Positions 12,121 to 22,211 of a stretch of 64,000 nucleotides of DNA are shown one piece after another. Numbering within the stretch: position 1 is the stretch's first letter; every line of letters begins with the position of its first letter. This DNA is from Arsenophonus endosymbiont of Aphis craccivora (GTDB lineage: Bacteria; Pseudomonadota; Gammaproteobacteria; Enterobacterales; Enterobacteriaceae), in NCBI RefSeq assembly GCF_013460135.1, contig NZ_CP038155.1, forward strand, positions 1,798,001 through 1,862,000, written 5' to 3'. Below the pieces are notes generated by a model, which saw nothing but the letters and a program-made list of their open reading frames with translations, did no database searches and had not been told where the DNA came from. The position numbers and the translations under genes are program-made.

Positions 12121-13315
12121 AACGTAAAGACTCTGCAGGTTGAACGGTGGCTGCACGGCAAGATGGATAAAGGGTGGCCAATAATGAGATAGCGATTGAC
12201 GATAAAGCAATTAATATAATACGAGCAGGATCAATAGATATCGGTAATTCGATTCCTTTAGCCAATAAACCTAACATAGGCATAATTATATTAATCTGGC
12301 TTGCGATAAATAGACCTAATAATGTTCCAATGATGGTACCAATGATGCCTGCTCCTGCTCCCTGTAACATAAAAATAGCCATAATCTGGCCCCGCTTTAA
12401 ACCTAATGTTTGCAAAATAGCCACTTCAGACTGTTTTTCCATAACCAATAATGAAAGTGAAGTAACAATATTAAAGGCGGCCACGGCAATAATGAGACTC
12501 AATAATAATCCCATCATATTTTTTTCCATTCTCATTGCCTGAAAAAACTGACCCTTTCGTTCGCGCCAATCCTGCCATACCATACCTGCTGGTAACGTCT
12601 GTTGACTCAAGCTATCAACGGTTAAAGGTGCCTTAAGATAAAGTCGCCAACCCGTAATATTACCGATCGGATAACGCATTAATCTTGCCGCGTCCTGTTG
12701 ATTAACCAATAATTCGCTATTATCGGATTCACCTTCGGTAGCAAAAAAACCGGCTACCGTGAATAAACGCTGGCTGGGTATTCTGCCCATTGGCGTAAGT
12801 TGACTAACACCTGGGACAATTAATCTCAATTGATCCCCCCTCTTTAGCTCAAGCTGTTCAGCCAACTTTACGCCTAAAATAACGTGGTAACTACCGGCAG
12901 TTAATACTGAAGGATCAACATCTTGCAAATGATTTAACAACGGCTCGGTTAACTCTTCATCAACACCAATCATGACCGCAACCCCCACATTTTGGCTGCT
13001 TTGCAATACAACATCACTCTCTACAATTGGGACAATGCTTTCGATTCCTTCTAGATAGGTTACATTTTTTGCTGGATATTGATTGAGATTTAGATTACCT
13101 TTAGGTGTCGTTAAAATAGCCTGTGGCATATATGCTAAAATACTCTGCTGCAATGAACGTTCAAAACCATTCATAACAGCAGTGACGGTAATTAATGCCA
13201 TAACGCCTAATGCAATGCCAATCGTAGATAAACTCGATACGAACCGACCAAATCGGTCGCATGTTCGTCCACGCATGTAACGTAGACCAATATAAAAGAT
13301 AACAGACTGAGACAT
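12113..13315 (-). CDS. lolC: Lipoprotein-releasing ABC permease LolC
   Basis: LolC is the LolA-docking membrane subunit of the lipoprotein exporter. I choose ATG 13315 ([27 protein letters not shown]), which fits the E. coli start. The frame is open 25 codons further upstream, but that stretch does not resemble the family. The 400-residue product has a first membrane segment near residues 25-45, a periplasmic domain, and three C-terminal segments ending [16 protein letters not shown]. It is the first gene of lolC-lolD-lolE, with the promoter presumably in the 195-nt gap shared with the divergent mfd. Confidence 0.95.
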   Translation of the reverse strand: MSQSVIFYIGLRYMRGRTCDRFGRFVSSLSTIGIALGVMALITVTAVMNGFERSLQQSILAYMPQAILTTPKGNLNLNQYPAKNVTYLEGIESIVPIVESDVVLQSSQNVGVAVMIGVDEELTEPLLNHLQDVDPSVLTAGSYHVILGVKLAEQLELKRGDQLRLIVPGVSQLTPMGRIPSQRLFTVAGFFATEGESDNSELLVNQQDAARLMRYPIGNITGWRLYLKAPLTVDSLSQQTLPAGMVWQDWRERKGQFFQAMRMEKNMMGLLLSLIIAVAAFNIVTSLSLLVMEKQSEVAILQTLGLKRGQIMAIFMLQGAGAGIIGTIIGTLLGLFIASQINIIMPMLGLLAKGIELPISIDPARIILIALSSIAISLLATLYPSCRAATVQPAESLRYE

Positions 13316-13510
13316 GAAATCCGATATACCTCTGTTGCCAAAGCAAAGTGTTTGGCGATAATAAAGAGTAGCGTCACTGAATGGAACCACCCTAAGCCAA
13401 AGTTTTACGATTTTTTATATCTAACTTAACAGATTAGACTATTTTTCGTTTGTTTTAGTGTCAACAAAACAATTATTACAATTTCTATCAATGAGAATTA
13501 ATTAATCATT

Positions 13511-16500
13511 ATGCCGGCAAAATATTATTACCAACTACCCAAAAAGCAAGGTGATACACGCCATTTGGGATGTCTAATTGGCGCGGCAGCCGCTGTTGAG
13601 TGTGCTGATATTGTCGAACGCTATCAGGGTCTTGTCGTTTTGATCACTCAAGATACGCATAATGCCTTAAAATTATGTGATGAAATACAACAATTTTCAC
13701 AAAATTCAGTGACAATGTTTTCTGATTGGGAAACACTACCTTATGATAGTTTTTCACCACATCAAGAAATTATTTCTGCGCGCTTAGTCAATCTTTATCG
13801 ACTACCAACCTTAGCAAAAGGTTTGTTAATTGTTCCGGTTAATACATTAATGCAAAAAGTTTGCCCTGCTGATTTCCTAATCAGCAATGCACTGGTCATG
13901 CATAAAGGCGACAAGCTCTCACGTGAAAATTTGCGTAACAATCTTGATAAAGTCTGTTACCGACATGTTGAACAAGTACTCGAACATGGTGAATATGCTA
14001 CTCGTGGAGCGTTACTTGATCTCTTTCCAATGGGCAGCGATAATCCATATCGGATTGACTTTTTTGATGATGAAATTGATAGCTTAAGAACTTTTGATGT
14101 TGATAGTCAACTAACTATCAGCGAAGTTGAGCAGATAAATCTACTGCCTGCTCACGAATTCCCAACAGATGATAAAGCTATTGAGTTATTCCGTAGCCAA
14201 TGGAGTGAACATTTCGACGTACGGCTTGATCCTGAGCATATCTATCAACAAATTAGTAAAAAAATAATGCCAGCGGGAATTGAATATTGGCAACCTCTTT
14301 TTTTCAATCAACCACTATCTTCTTTATTTGACTACTTGCCTGCTAATACTTTATTGATCACGCAAGATTTAGCAGCGGCGGCTAATAGATTTTGGGCTGA
14401 CACTTATCAGCGCTATGAGAGCCGAAATGTTGATCCCATGCGTCCGCTACTACCGCCTGATACACTTTGGCTAAATAGCGAGCAACTTAATCACGCCCTT
14501 AAAACTTGGCCACGTATCAAAATTTCAGTTGAGCCGGTCGGTCAAAAAGCAGGCAACACTAACCTACCCTACCTAGCTTTACCTGATTTAAGTATCAGCC
14601 AGCAAAATAAAGCCCCACTTGATAAACTGGAGCAGTTCATCAAAAATTTTGCTGGCCGAATTATTTTTTCTGCAGAAAGTGCCGGACGGCGTGAAACTGT
14701 ACTAGAGCTATTAGCACGGATAAAAATCAACCCTATTAAGATTAAAATGCTGCGTGAAGCCAATAACCCAGGCTTTTATATCACCATGGGCAGCTGAGCA
14801 GGGTTTTACTAATCAGGATCAACAAATAGCTCTTATTTGTGAAAGCGATATTTTCGGTAAACGGGTTATTCAACGTCATACTGAACAACGTAAACCAATT
14901 AATACCGATTTATTGATCCGTCATCTGGCAGAGTTACGCCCCGGACAACCGGTTGTTCACCTTGAACATGGGTTTGGACGTTATCAAGGTTTAACCACTT
15001 TAGCCGCAGGAGGTATTCAAGCTGAGTACTTAATGCTGACTTATGCAGGCAATGATAAACTTTATGTTCAGGTTTCATCGCTAAATTTAATTAGCCGTTA
15101 TAGTGGAGGCAGTGATGAAAGTGCACCACTACATAAATTAGGTGCTGATGTTTGGACTAAAGCGAAACAAAAAGCAGCTGAAAAAATTCGTGATGTGGCG
15201 GCAGAACTGTTAGATTTTCATGCTCAGCGTAGCATAAAGCCAGGTTTCGCTTTCAAGCACGATAAAATACAATATCAGCTATTTTGCCAAGGTTTTCCTT
15301 TCGAAACAACCGTTGATCAAGAACAGGCAATTAATGCCGTTTTAAGCGATATGTTTCAACCTATTGCCATGGATTGCTTAGTTTGTGGTGATGTCGGCTT
15401 TGGTAAAACCTAAGTAGCGATGCGAGCAGTATTCCTGGCAATAACCAATAATCAACAAGTTGCCGTGTTGGTACCTACAACGCTATTGGCGCAACAACAC
15501 TTCGATAATTTTCGCGACCGTTTTGCAAACTGGCCAGTACGGATTGAAATGCTGTCACGCTTTCGTAGTAACAAAGAGCAGCAACAGATTATCAACGTAG
15601 CGGCTGAAGGAAAAGTGGATATCTTAATTGGTACCCATAAATTACTGCAAAATGATATTAGTTGGAAAACACTTGGGTTATTAATTGTTGATGAAGAGCA
15701 TCGCTTCGGGGTTCGCCATAAAGAATTAATTAAATCGATGCGAGCTAATGTTGATATTCTAACATTAACGGCAACACCTATTCCTCGAACCCTTAATATG
15801 GCAATGAGTGGCATGCGTGATCTGTCGATTATTGCCACTCCGCCTTCTCGTCGATTATCGGTTAAAACCTTTGTTCGTCAATATGATGATTTAATTGTGC
15901 GGGAAGCAATTTTGCGTGAAATATTACGGGGTGGACAAGTTTACTATCTGTTTAATGATGTAAAATATATTGAGAAAGCCAAAGAGCGTTTAGAGTCGCT
16001 GGTACCTGAAGCGCGTTTTGTAATTGGCCATGGTCAAATGCGCGAAAGTGAGCTGGAGCGGGTAATGACCAATTTCTATCGACAACGGTTCAATGTATTA
16101 ATTTGCACCACCATTATTGAAACCGGAATCGATATTCCTACCGCTAATACTATTATTATTGAACGGGCAGATCATTTTGGTTTAGCGCAATTACATCAAC
16201 TGCGTGGCAGAGTTGGCAGCTCTTATCATCAAACTTATGCTTATCTTTTAACACCACACCCGAAAGCTATGACGGGTGACGAGCAAAAACGGCTTGAAGC
16301 GATCGCAGCACTAGAAGATCTTGGTGCTGGCTTTGCATGGGCTACCCATGATCTAGAAATTCGCGGTGCTGGCGAGTTGCTCGGTGAAGAACAAAGCGGA
16401 CAGATGACCACCATCGGATTTACACTTGATATGGAACTGCTAGAAAACGCCGTTGAGGCTTTAAAGCAAGGCAAGGAACCTTCTTTAGAACAACTTACCA

Positions 16501-16949
16501 GCCAACAGACTGAAATTGAGTTAAGAATGCCGGTACTACTGCAGGATGACTATATTCCCGACGTAAATCTCCGATTATCGTTTTATAAAAGGATTGCCAG
16601 CGCCAAAAATGACAATGAGCTGGATGAGTTAAAAATTGAACTTATTGATCGTTTTGGTAGCCTGCCTGATGCAGGCAAGCAGTTACTACAATCTACTGCC
16701 ATTCGGATGCATGCACAAGCATTAGTCATTAAACGAATAGAAGCTCATGAAAAAGGCGGATTTATTGAATTTAGTGAACAAAATAAAGTAAGCGCGAATT
16801 TTCTTATCGCGTTACTGCAAAACTCAGCTGATATTTATCGTCTGGATGGGCCTAATAAATTGAAAGTTGTTAAACCACTAATCAATTATGCTGAAAGGCT
16901 CACTTTCGTCAGACAATTAATAACTGATTTTCAGTCACACCAAGTATAA
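13511..16949 (+). pseudogene. mfd: mfd, transcription-repair coupling factor, broken
   Basis: Mfd displaces stalled RNA polymerase and recruits UvrA for transcription-coupled repair. The N-terminal UvrB-like part (from MPAKYYYQLPKKQGDTRHL) is intact to about codon 427. One base is lost near 14790 (ITMG, then AAEQGF in the next frame). An in-frame TAA at 15411-15413 then replaces the Glu directly after Walker A GDVGFGKT. The helicase core continues correctly (DEEHRFGVRHKE, then TATPIPRTLNMAMSGMRDLS). Motif VI reads QLRGRVGSS instead of QLRGRVGRS, losing the conserved arginine. The C-terminal domain runs to 16949. With two truncating lesions and a catalytic substitution it is non-functional. 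Confidence 0.95.
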
Positions 16950-16960
16950 ATTAACTCATC

Positions 16961-16988
16961 GCTTCTTATTTTGATTACAGTAAGAAGC
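16961..16988. terminator. Hairpin between convergent mfd and ndh
   Basis: GCTTCTTA at 16961-16968 is the exact reverse complement of TAAGAAGC at 16981-16988. There is no T-run on either side, so termination is only suggested by its position between convergent genes. Confidence 0.35.
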
Positions 16989-17034
16989 AATGGTTAATAT
17001 CAAATTTGCTATTATTAATGGTGATCGGCATAAA

Positions 17035-18339
17035 TTAATGTAATTTTAATCTAGGTCGAATAATAAGATTAATACTACCCACTAACATCATCAATCCGGT
17101 TTTAATATAACCATGTAACGCTATTTGATGCATACGATAAAGTGAAATATAGACGATACGAGCGATTTTCCCTTCAACCATCATATCACCGCGCACTAAA
17201 TTTCCCATTAGGCTGCCAACCGTACTAAAACGAGACAATGAGACTAAAGAACCATGATCTTTATAAACATACTCTTGCAACGCTTTATGATCGAGTAATG
17301 CCAGGATATTTTTATAACACAAAGTGGCCATTTGATGTGCAGCTTGGGCGCGAGGAGGCACAAATCCACCCTCTTTTTTAGGGCAAGATGCGCAATCACC
17401 AATAGCGAAAATAGCATTATCTAGCGTCGTTTGTAGTGTTGATTTAACGACTAATTGGTTAATTCGATTAGTTTCTAAGCCACCAATTTGGTGCATAAAA
17501 TCAGGTGCTTTAATACCCGCAGCCCAAACCATAAGATCGGCGTTAATTTTTTCTCCCGATTTAGTGTTAAGGCCATATCTATCCGCACTAGTTACCATGG
17601 TCTGTGTTAAAACACGAACACCCAATTTGGTTAATTCATGATGTGCAGCTGTTGAGATCCGTACCGGTAATGCCGGTAAAATACGTTCTCCAGCCTCAAC
17701 CAGGGTTACATTAAGCGCTTCCTTATCCAAGCCTTCAAAACCATAACTGGTTAATTGCTCGATAGCATTATAGAGTTCAGCAGAAAGTTCCACCCCAGTT
17801 GCGCCACCACCAACAATGGCGATATTAATCTTATCATCCGGTTTGTGTCGCACCGAATAACTTAGAAATAAATTTAACATTTCGTCATGAAAACGATGTG
17901 CTTGCTGTGGGTTATCCAGAAAAATACAATGATCTTTTACGCCGGCGGTACCAAAATCATTAGACACACTGCCTAACGCCATCACTAAAATATCAAAATT
18001 TAATTGCCGCTCAGGAACTAACAATTGGCCTTCATTATCATGTATCTCTGCAAGCGTAATGGTTTTATTTTCACGATTAATATTTGTCAAACAACCTAAT
18101 TGAAAATGAAAATAGTGATTACGGGCATGCGCCAAATAACTCAGAGCATCTACTCCATCATCTAAAGAGCCGGTCGCAACTTCATGCAGTAAAGGTTTCC
18201 ATAAATGGCTTTGATTGCGATCAACTAATATAATCTCAGCTTTATTCTTGCGTCCTAATTTATGCCCCAACTTGGTTGCGAGTTCTAATCCTCCTGCCCC
18301 ACCACCGACAATGATAATCTTGGTTTTTGGCGTCATCAT
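17035..18339 (-). CDS. ndh: NADH dehydrogenase type II (NDH-2)
   Basis: Ndh is the single-subunit, non-proton-pumping FAD enzyme that passes electrons from NADH to quinone at the inner membrane. The 434-residue product equals E. coli Ndh in length. It has the FAD-binding GGGAGGLE at about residues 12-19, the NADH-binding [13 protein letters not shown] near residue 178, [20 protein letters not shown] near residue 315, and the C-terminal amphipathic membrane anchor ending RPRLKLH. The gene is intact with no internal stop. A possible FNR box lies about 130 bp upstream. Confidence 0.97.
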   Translation of the reverse strand: MMTPKTKIIIVGGGAGGLELATKLGHKLGRKNKAEIILVDRNQSHLWKPLLHEVATGSLDDGVDALSYLAHARNHYFHFQLGCLTNINRENKTITLAEIHDNEGQLLVPERQLNFDILVMALGSVSNDFGTAGVKDHCIFLDNPQQAHRFHDEMLNLFLSYSVRHKPDDKINIAIVGGGATGVELSAELYNAIEQLTSYGFEGLDKEALNVTLVEAGERILPALPVRISTAAHHELTKLGVRVLTQTMVTSADRYGLNTKSGEKINADLMVWAAGIKAPDFMHQIGGLETNRINQLVVKSTLQTTLDNAIFAIGDCASCPKKEGGFVPPRAQAAHQMATLCYKNILALLDHKALQEYVYKDHGSLVSLSRFSTVGSLMGNLVRGDMMVEGKIARIVYISLYRMHQIALHGYIKTGLMMLVGSINLIIRPRLKLH

Positions 18340-18470
18340 AACTACCCTATCCTAAAATAATTTTTTGTTATTTAAATAAATTTAACAATTAGCTTCAAAC
18401 AGCATAATTTTTCAAAAAAAGTTTATTTTGCCAACAGAATAACATAGTTGATTATTTGCTCATACCTAAA

Positions 18471-18484
18471 TTCATTAAAATCAA
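18471..18484 (-). promoter_or_regulatory. Possible FNR box upstream of ndh
   Basis: On the minus strand this reads TTGATTTTAATGAA, one mismatch from TTGAT-N4-ATCAA. In E. coli ndh is repressed by FNR through upstream sites, so the position makes sense. In such AT-rich DNA a single-mismatch match can occur by chance. Confidence 0.35.
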
Positions 18485-18596
18485 TTTAGCTGGTTATTTT
18501 TACATCATTACAATTAATAATGAGTGAAACAAAATACTGCGACTATTTACAATAACCAAAACTCACTATCTAATTTCTATTTATTAATAATAGTGT

Positions 18597-18640
18597 TTAT
18601 ATGGTTGTCGCAACACTAAAATCTGCCTCAACATTAAAGG
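18597..18640 (-). pseudogene. 3' end of an interrupted RTX-like gene
   Basis: When the composite element at 18641-20829 and one copy of its 9-bp duplication are removed, this segment joins in frame to the fragment at 20830-21225. The junction reads TYLSTFN followed by VEADFSVATTI and a TAA at 18597-18599. It is therefore the original C-terminus of that gene. The upstream part has been lost, so no function can be assigned beyond the RTX-like repeats described for the larger fragment. Confidence 0.7.
18632..18640. repeat. Target-site duplication, left copy (CATTAAAGG)
   Basis: The 9-mer CATTAAAGG directly before the left end of IS copy A is identical to the 9-mer after the right end of IS copy B at 20830-20838. 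Nine bp is the duplication length of the IS903 group of the IS5 family. Confidence 0.8.
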
Positions 18641-19626
18641 GGCTTTGTTGAATAAATCAGAATTAGCCGACAGGATGGCTCCCTCTGCTACAGCTGTTAT
18701 CCGATCCTGACGCTGTGTGGCATACCCAACAACGTCATACGGTTCAGCGCTTTGACCATCGCCATTGCTTCACCTACCTGAGCCTCATAGTCACGCAGGC
18801 TCAGATGGCCACCCAGCAAAGTTTTTATGCGGAACATCGCTGTTTCTGCCACTGAACGCCGGTGATAACCCACTTTCTTTTTCCACATATCATTACTCCT
18901 GCTCAGACGCTGATTCGCCACCGCATGGTTACGTTCATGGTACTTGTCCGGCTAGTATTTCGCTCCGCTTCGCGGCTGGATAAGGGGCCTGATTTTCCGG
19001 TGGGTTTGGTTAATCAGGCCCGGCAGTGCCTGCGCATCTGTCGTTCCGCTGAGCGATAAGTCGGCACAGATAATCTCATGAGTCACACTGTCTGCTGCCA
19101 GATGAAGCTTGCGCCACACTCTTCGTCTGTCAGCCCCATGCTGCCTGACTTTCCTTTCACCTTCGCCAAAGACCTTCAGACCGGTACTGTCGATGACCAG
19201 ATGCGAGATTTCACCACGCGTTGGCGTTTTTATGCTGATGTTGACGCTCTTTGCTCGTCTGCTGACCAGCGAGTAGTCCGGACAGCACAGCGGCTAAGAC
19301 ATGAGTTTAAAAATCGAATCAACGAAGCCCTGTAATGCCCGGAGCGACAGGTTAAACACACGCTTCATCATCAGGACAGTGGTAACAGCCATATCGCTGT
19401 AGTAAAGCGGCCGGCCACGACCTTCAGGCGAAGAACTGTCAGTCCATCCAGCGATGGCCGACTCATCAAGCCAGACCGTCAGGGAACCTCGTTGTCTGAG
19501 TGCCTTGTTGTACGTGGGCCAGTTGGTAATTTTAAACTTTTGCTTTGCCATGGGGACCTGATGTTGAAACGAATTTAGCGATCAGCTCCGCCAATCACCT
19601 AAAAGTTCGATTTATTCAACAAAGCC
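18641..19626 (-). mobile_element. IS903-type insertion sequence, copy A (986 bp)
   Basis: The terminal inverted repeats are GGCTTTGTTGAATAAATC at the left and its reverse complement at the right; this is the IS903 end of the IS5 family. Compared with the 1055-bp copy D, it lacks 69 bp between two GAAAATCAGG repeats. The left flank matches the right flank of copy B, not the right flank of A. The GC content looks clearly higher than that of the surrounding genes, which points to an acquired element. Confidence 0.93.
18697..19551 (-). pseudogene. IS903-type transposase, copy A, broken
   Basis: The frame from ATG 19551 (MAKQKFKITNWPTYNKALRQ) stops at TAG at codon 86, after FKLMS, then resumes in frame (CPDYSLVSRRAKS). 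The first catalytic Asp is in LVIDSTGLK. The 69-bp deletion removes the SADGAYDACYCHD block with the second Asp. A further TAG replaces a Trp in GAKY-PDKYHERN. The third residue, Glu in VAETAMFRIK, remains. It cannot make a DDE transposase. Confidence 0.9.
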
Positions 19627-20058
19627 ATTATTAGCCTAAGTGCTTTTATCTTAAAGAGCTGTAAAAAGGTATTCTTTTTGAATTTCTGTGTCAGCTATAA
19701 ATTATTAAATAGATATTTAAGTTTTTTCTATTTGATATTTAAGATTGAAGTGGAGTAATTATTATGTTTTTCTCAAGAAAGTTAGAAGCTTTTATGGCAG
19801 TTTTTGAACAAGATTCATTATGTAAAGCGGCGAGAATATTGCACCGCACGGCGCCCCCTGTCGCAAAATCAATTAAAGATTTTGAGGCCGTATTAGGTAA
19901 GACGCTGTTTAAAAGGAAAAAATCCGGCATGACTTTAACAAAGGAAGGGCAAGAACTTTATAATGATTTAAAAAATTTATATTTGCAGGAAAAAGAAATT
20001 ACCAAAAGATATGTTGGTAACGAATTTCGTAATGTGGTTAATATTTATTATGACTGGG
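19627..20058 (+). pseudogene. Truncated LysR-type regulator
   Basis: The cargo of the composite unit holds the 5' end of a LysR-family gene starting at ATG 19764 after GTGGAG (near 19750). About 98 residues are present: the winged helix-turn-helix (MFFSRKLEAFMAVFEQDS, then CKAARILHRTAPPVAKSIKDFE, LGKTLFKR and GMTLTKEGQEL), and the first residues of the linker helix. IS copy B cuts it at 20058, so the effector-binding domain (about 200 residues) is missing. I cannot name the family member. The AT-rich composition resembles the host rather than the IS. The 137 nt before the ATG may retain its promoter. Confidence 0.8.
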
Positions 20059-20829
20059 GGCTTTGTTGAATAAATCAGAATTAGCCGACAGGATGGCTCC
20101 CTCTGCTACACCTGTTATCCGATCCTGACGCTGTGTGGCATACCCAACAACGTCATACGGTTCAGCGCTTTGACCATCGCCATTGCTTCACCTACCTGAG
20201 CCTCATAGTCACGCAGCCTCAGATGGCCACCCAGCAAAGTTTTTATGCGGAACATCGCTGTTTCTGCCACTGAACGCCGGTGATAACCCACTTTCTTTTT
20301 CCACATATCATTACTCCTGCTCAGACGCTGATTCGCCACCGCATGGTTACGTTCATGGTACTTGTCCGGCCAGTATTTCGCTCCGCTTCGCGGCGGGATA
20401 AGGGGCCTGATTTTCTTTCTTAGCAACGCGTCGTGGCAGTAACAGGCGTCATAAGCACCGTCTGCTGACCAGCGAGTAGTCCGGACAGCACAGCGGCTAA
20501 GACATGAGTTTAAAAATCGAATCAACGAAGCCCTGTAATGCCCGGAGCGACAGGTTAAACACACGCTTCATCATCAGGACAGTGGTAACAGCTATATCGC
20601 TGTAGTAAAGCGGCCGGCCACGACCTTCAGGCGAAGAACTGTCAGTCCATCCAGCGATGGCCGACTCATCAAGCCAGACCGTCAGGGAACCGCGTTGTCT
20701 AAGTGCCTTGTTGTACGCGGGCCAGTTGGTAATTTTAAACTTTTGCTTTGCCATGGGGACCTGATGTTGAAACGAATTTAGCGATCAGCTCCGCCAATCA
20801 CCTAAAAGTTCGATTTATTCAACAAAGCC
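20059..20829 (-). mobile_element. IS903-type insertion sequence, copy B (771 bp, internally deleted)
   Basis: Both terminal inverted repeats are intact. Relative to copy D it lacks 284 bp between two copies of CGTCTGCTGAC, one of which remains at the junction near 20460. The right flank CATTAAAGG duplicates the left flank of copy A. Confidence 0.93.
20115..20754 (-). pseudogene. IS903-type transposase, copy B, broken
   Basis: The N-terminal 85 codons end in the same TAG after FKLMS as in the other copies. The 284-bp deletion, not a multiple of three, removes the region with the first catalytic Asp and shifts the frame. The C-terminal part (SADGAYDACYCHD to HSVRIG) is preserved from about 20463 to 20115. 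Confidence 0.9.
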
Positions 20830-20838
20830 CATTAAAGG
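20830..20838. repeat. Target-site duplication, right copy (CATTAAAGG)
   Basis: Identical to 18632-18640; see the left copy. The pairing shows that copies A and B entered the RTX-like gene as one event, or that they became linked by recombination at a single original insertion. Confidence 0.8.
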
Positions 20839-21225
20839 TAGATAGATAAGTGATTAAATCGATACTGCTATTTTCGCTTTTATTGTCAAACGCAGCCATG
20901 AAATCAATTAAACCATTAATTTGTTCATTATTAAGCGGTTCATTAAGTCCAATTCCAGCTTTAACAGTAATATTTTGTTGCTCATAATCTTCAATCAATA
21001 TGCCAGATAAACTATCCGAAGAGAGGTATGAGCGATTGCCGTTATGATCAACAATCTGATAATCAGCGATCTTTTTATCCTGCAAAATAATGGTATCTTT
21101 GCCACCACTGTTAATAATTTTAATATGGCCATTAAGCTGATTAATGAAAATAATATTGTTACCTTTTCCTGCCGTCAAGGTGACATTTCCACTGGTCGTG
21201 ATAAGAATATCATCGCCATCACCAC
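20830..21225 (-). pseudogene. RTX-like gene fragment, C-terminal region
   Basis: The minus-strand frame reads RGDGDDILITTSGNVTLTAGKGNN near its upstream end, continues through INSGGKDTIILQD and SSDSLSGILIEDYEQQ, and ends in INGLIDFMAAFDNKSENSS, after which it joins the 18597-18640 piece. The GDGDD, GKGNN and GGKDT turns resemble degenerate RTX calcium-binding nonapeptides of secreted toxins or proteases, but the match is loose. The 5' part is cut by IS copy C at 21225, and everything upstream appears to have been lost. About 146 residues survive over both pieces. Adhesin or toxin function is possible but not shown. Confidence 0.5.
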
Positions 21226-22211
21226 GGCTTTGTTGAATAAATCGAACTTTTAGGTGATTGGCGGAGCTGATCGCTAAATTCGTTTCAACATCAGGTCCCC
21301 ATGGCAAAGCAAAAGTTTAAAATTACCAACTGGCCCACGTACAACAAGGCACTCAGACAACGAGGTTCCCTGACGGTCTGGCTTGATGAGTCGGCCATCG
21401 CTGGATGGACTGACAGTTCTTCGCCTGAAGGTCGTGGCCGGCCGCTTTACTACAGCGATATGGCTGTTACCACTGTCCTGATGATGAAGCGTGTGTTTAA
21501 CCTGTCGCTCCGGGCATTACAGGGCTTCGTTGATTCGATTTTTAAACTCATGTCTTAGCCGCTGTGCTGTCCGGACTACTCGCTGGTCAGCAGACGAGCA
21601 AAGAGCGTCAACATCAGCATAAAAACGCCAACGCGTGGTGAAATCTCGCATCTGGTCATCGACAGTACCGGTCTGAAGGTCTTTGGCGAAGGTGAATGGA
21701 AAGTCAGGCAGCATGGGGCTGACAGACGAAGAGTGTGGCGCAAGCTTCATCTGGCAGCAGACAGTGTGACTCATGAGATTATCTGTGCCGACTTATCGCT
21801 CAGCGGAACGACAGATGCGCAGGCACTGCCGGGCCTGATTAACCAAACCCACCGGAAAATCAGGCCCCTTATCCAGCCGCGAAGCGGAGCGAAATACTAG
21901 CCGGACAAGTACCATGAACGTAACCATGCGGTGGCGAATCAGCGTCTGAGCAGGAGTAATGATATGTGGAAAAAGAAAGTGGGTTATCACCGGCGTTCAG
22001 TGGCAGAAACAGCGATGTTCCGCATAAAAACTTTGCTGGGTGGCCATCTGAGCCTGCGTGACTATGAGGCTCAGGTAGGTGAAGCAATGGCGATGGTCAA
22101 AGCGCTGAACCGTATGACGTTGTTGGGTATGCCACACAGCGTCAGGATCGGATAACAGCTGTAGCAGAGGGAGCCATCCTGGCGGCTAATTCTGATTTAT
22201 TCAACAAAGCC
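21226..22211 (+). mobile_element. IS903-type insertion sequence, copy C (986 bp)
   Basis: This copy is opposite in orientation to A, B and D and has the same terminal repeats. It shares with copy A the 69-bp deletion and the second nonsense codon. The flanks CATCACCAC and GGTGAAAAG do not match, and they belong to two different genes (RTX-like and hcaT). Host DNA was therefore deleted or rearranged next to it. Confidence 0.93.
21301..22155 (+). pseudogene. IS903-type transposase, copy C, broken
   Basis: The frame from ATG 21301 stops at TAG after FKLMS (codon 86). It also carries the 69-bp deletion that removes the second catalytic Asp block, and the TAG for Trp in GAKY-PDKYHERN. It is nearly identical to copy A; one visible difference is GEGEWKV here against GEGERKV in A. 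Confidence 0.9.

Larger units (their letters stand above)
18641..20829. mobile_element. Composite-transposon-like unit: IS copy A, lysR fragment, IS copy B
   Basis: Two IS903-type elements in the same orientation bracket a 432-bp cargo, and the outer boundaries carry a matching 9-bp duplication. The inner boundaries show no duplication (ATTATTAGC after A, ATGACTGGG before B), as expected if the whole unit moved as one piece. The unit disrupts the RTX-like gene. Both flanking transposases are now dead. Confidence 0.7.

Noticed and set aside
20115-20564. 149-codon frame in IS copy B as a new protein
   Set aside because: Its first 40 or so codons are out-of-frame transposase sequence joined to the true C-terminus by the 284-bp deletion.
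18641-22211. Programmed frameshift or two-ORF transposase in the IS
   Set aside because: In the full-length copy the sequence before and after codon 86 is in the same frame. The interruption is a plain stop codon without a slippery site.
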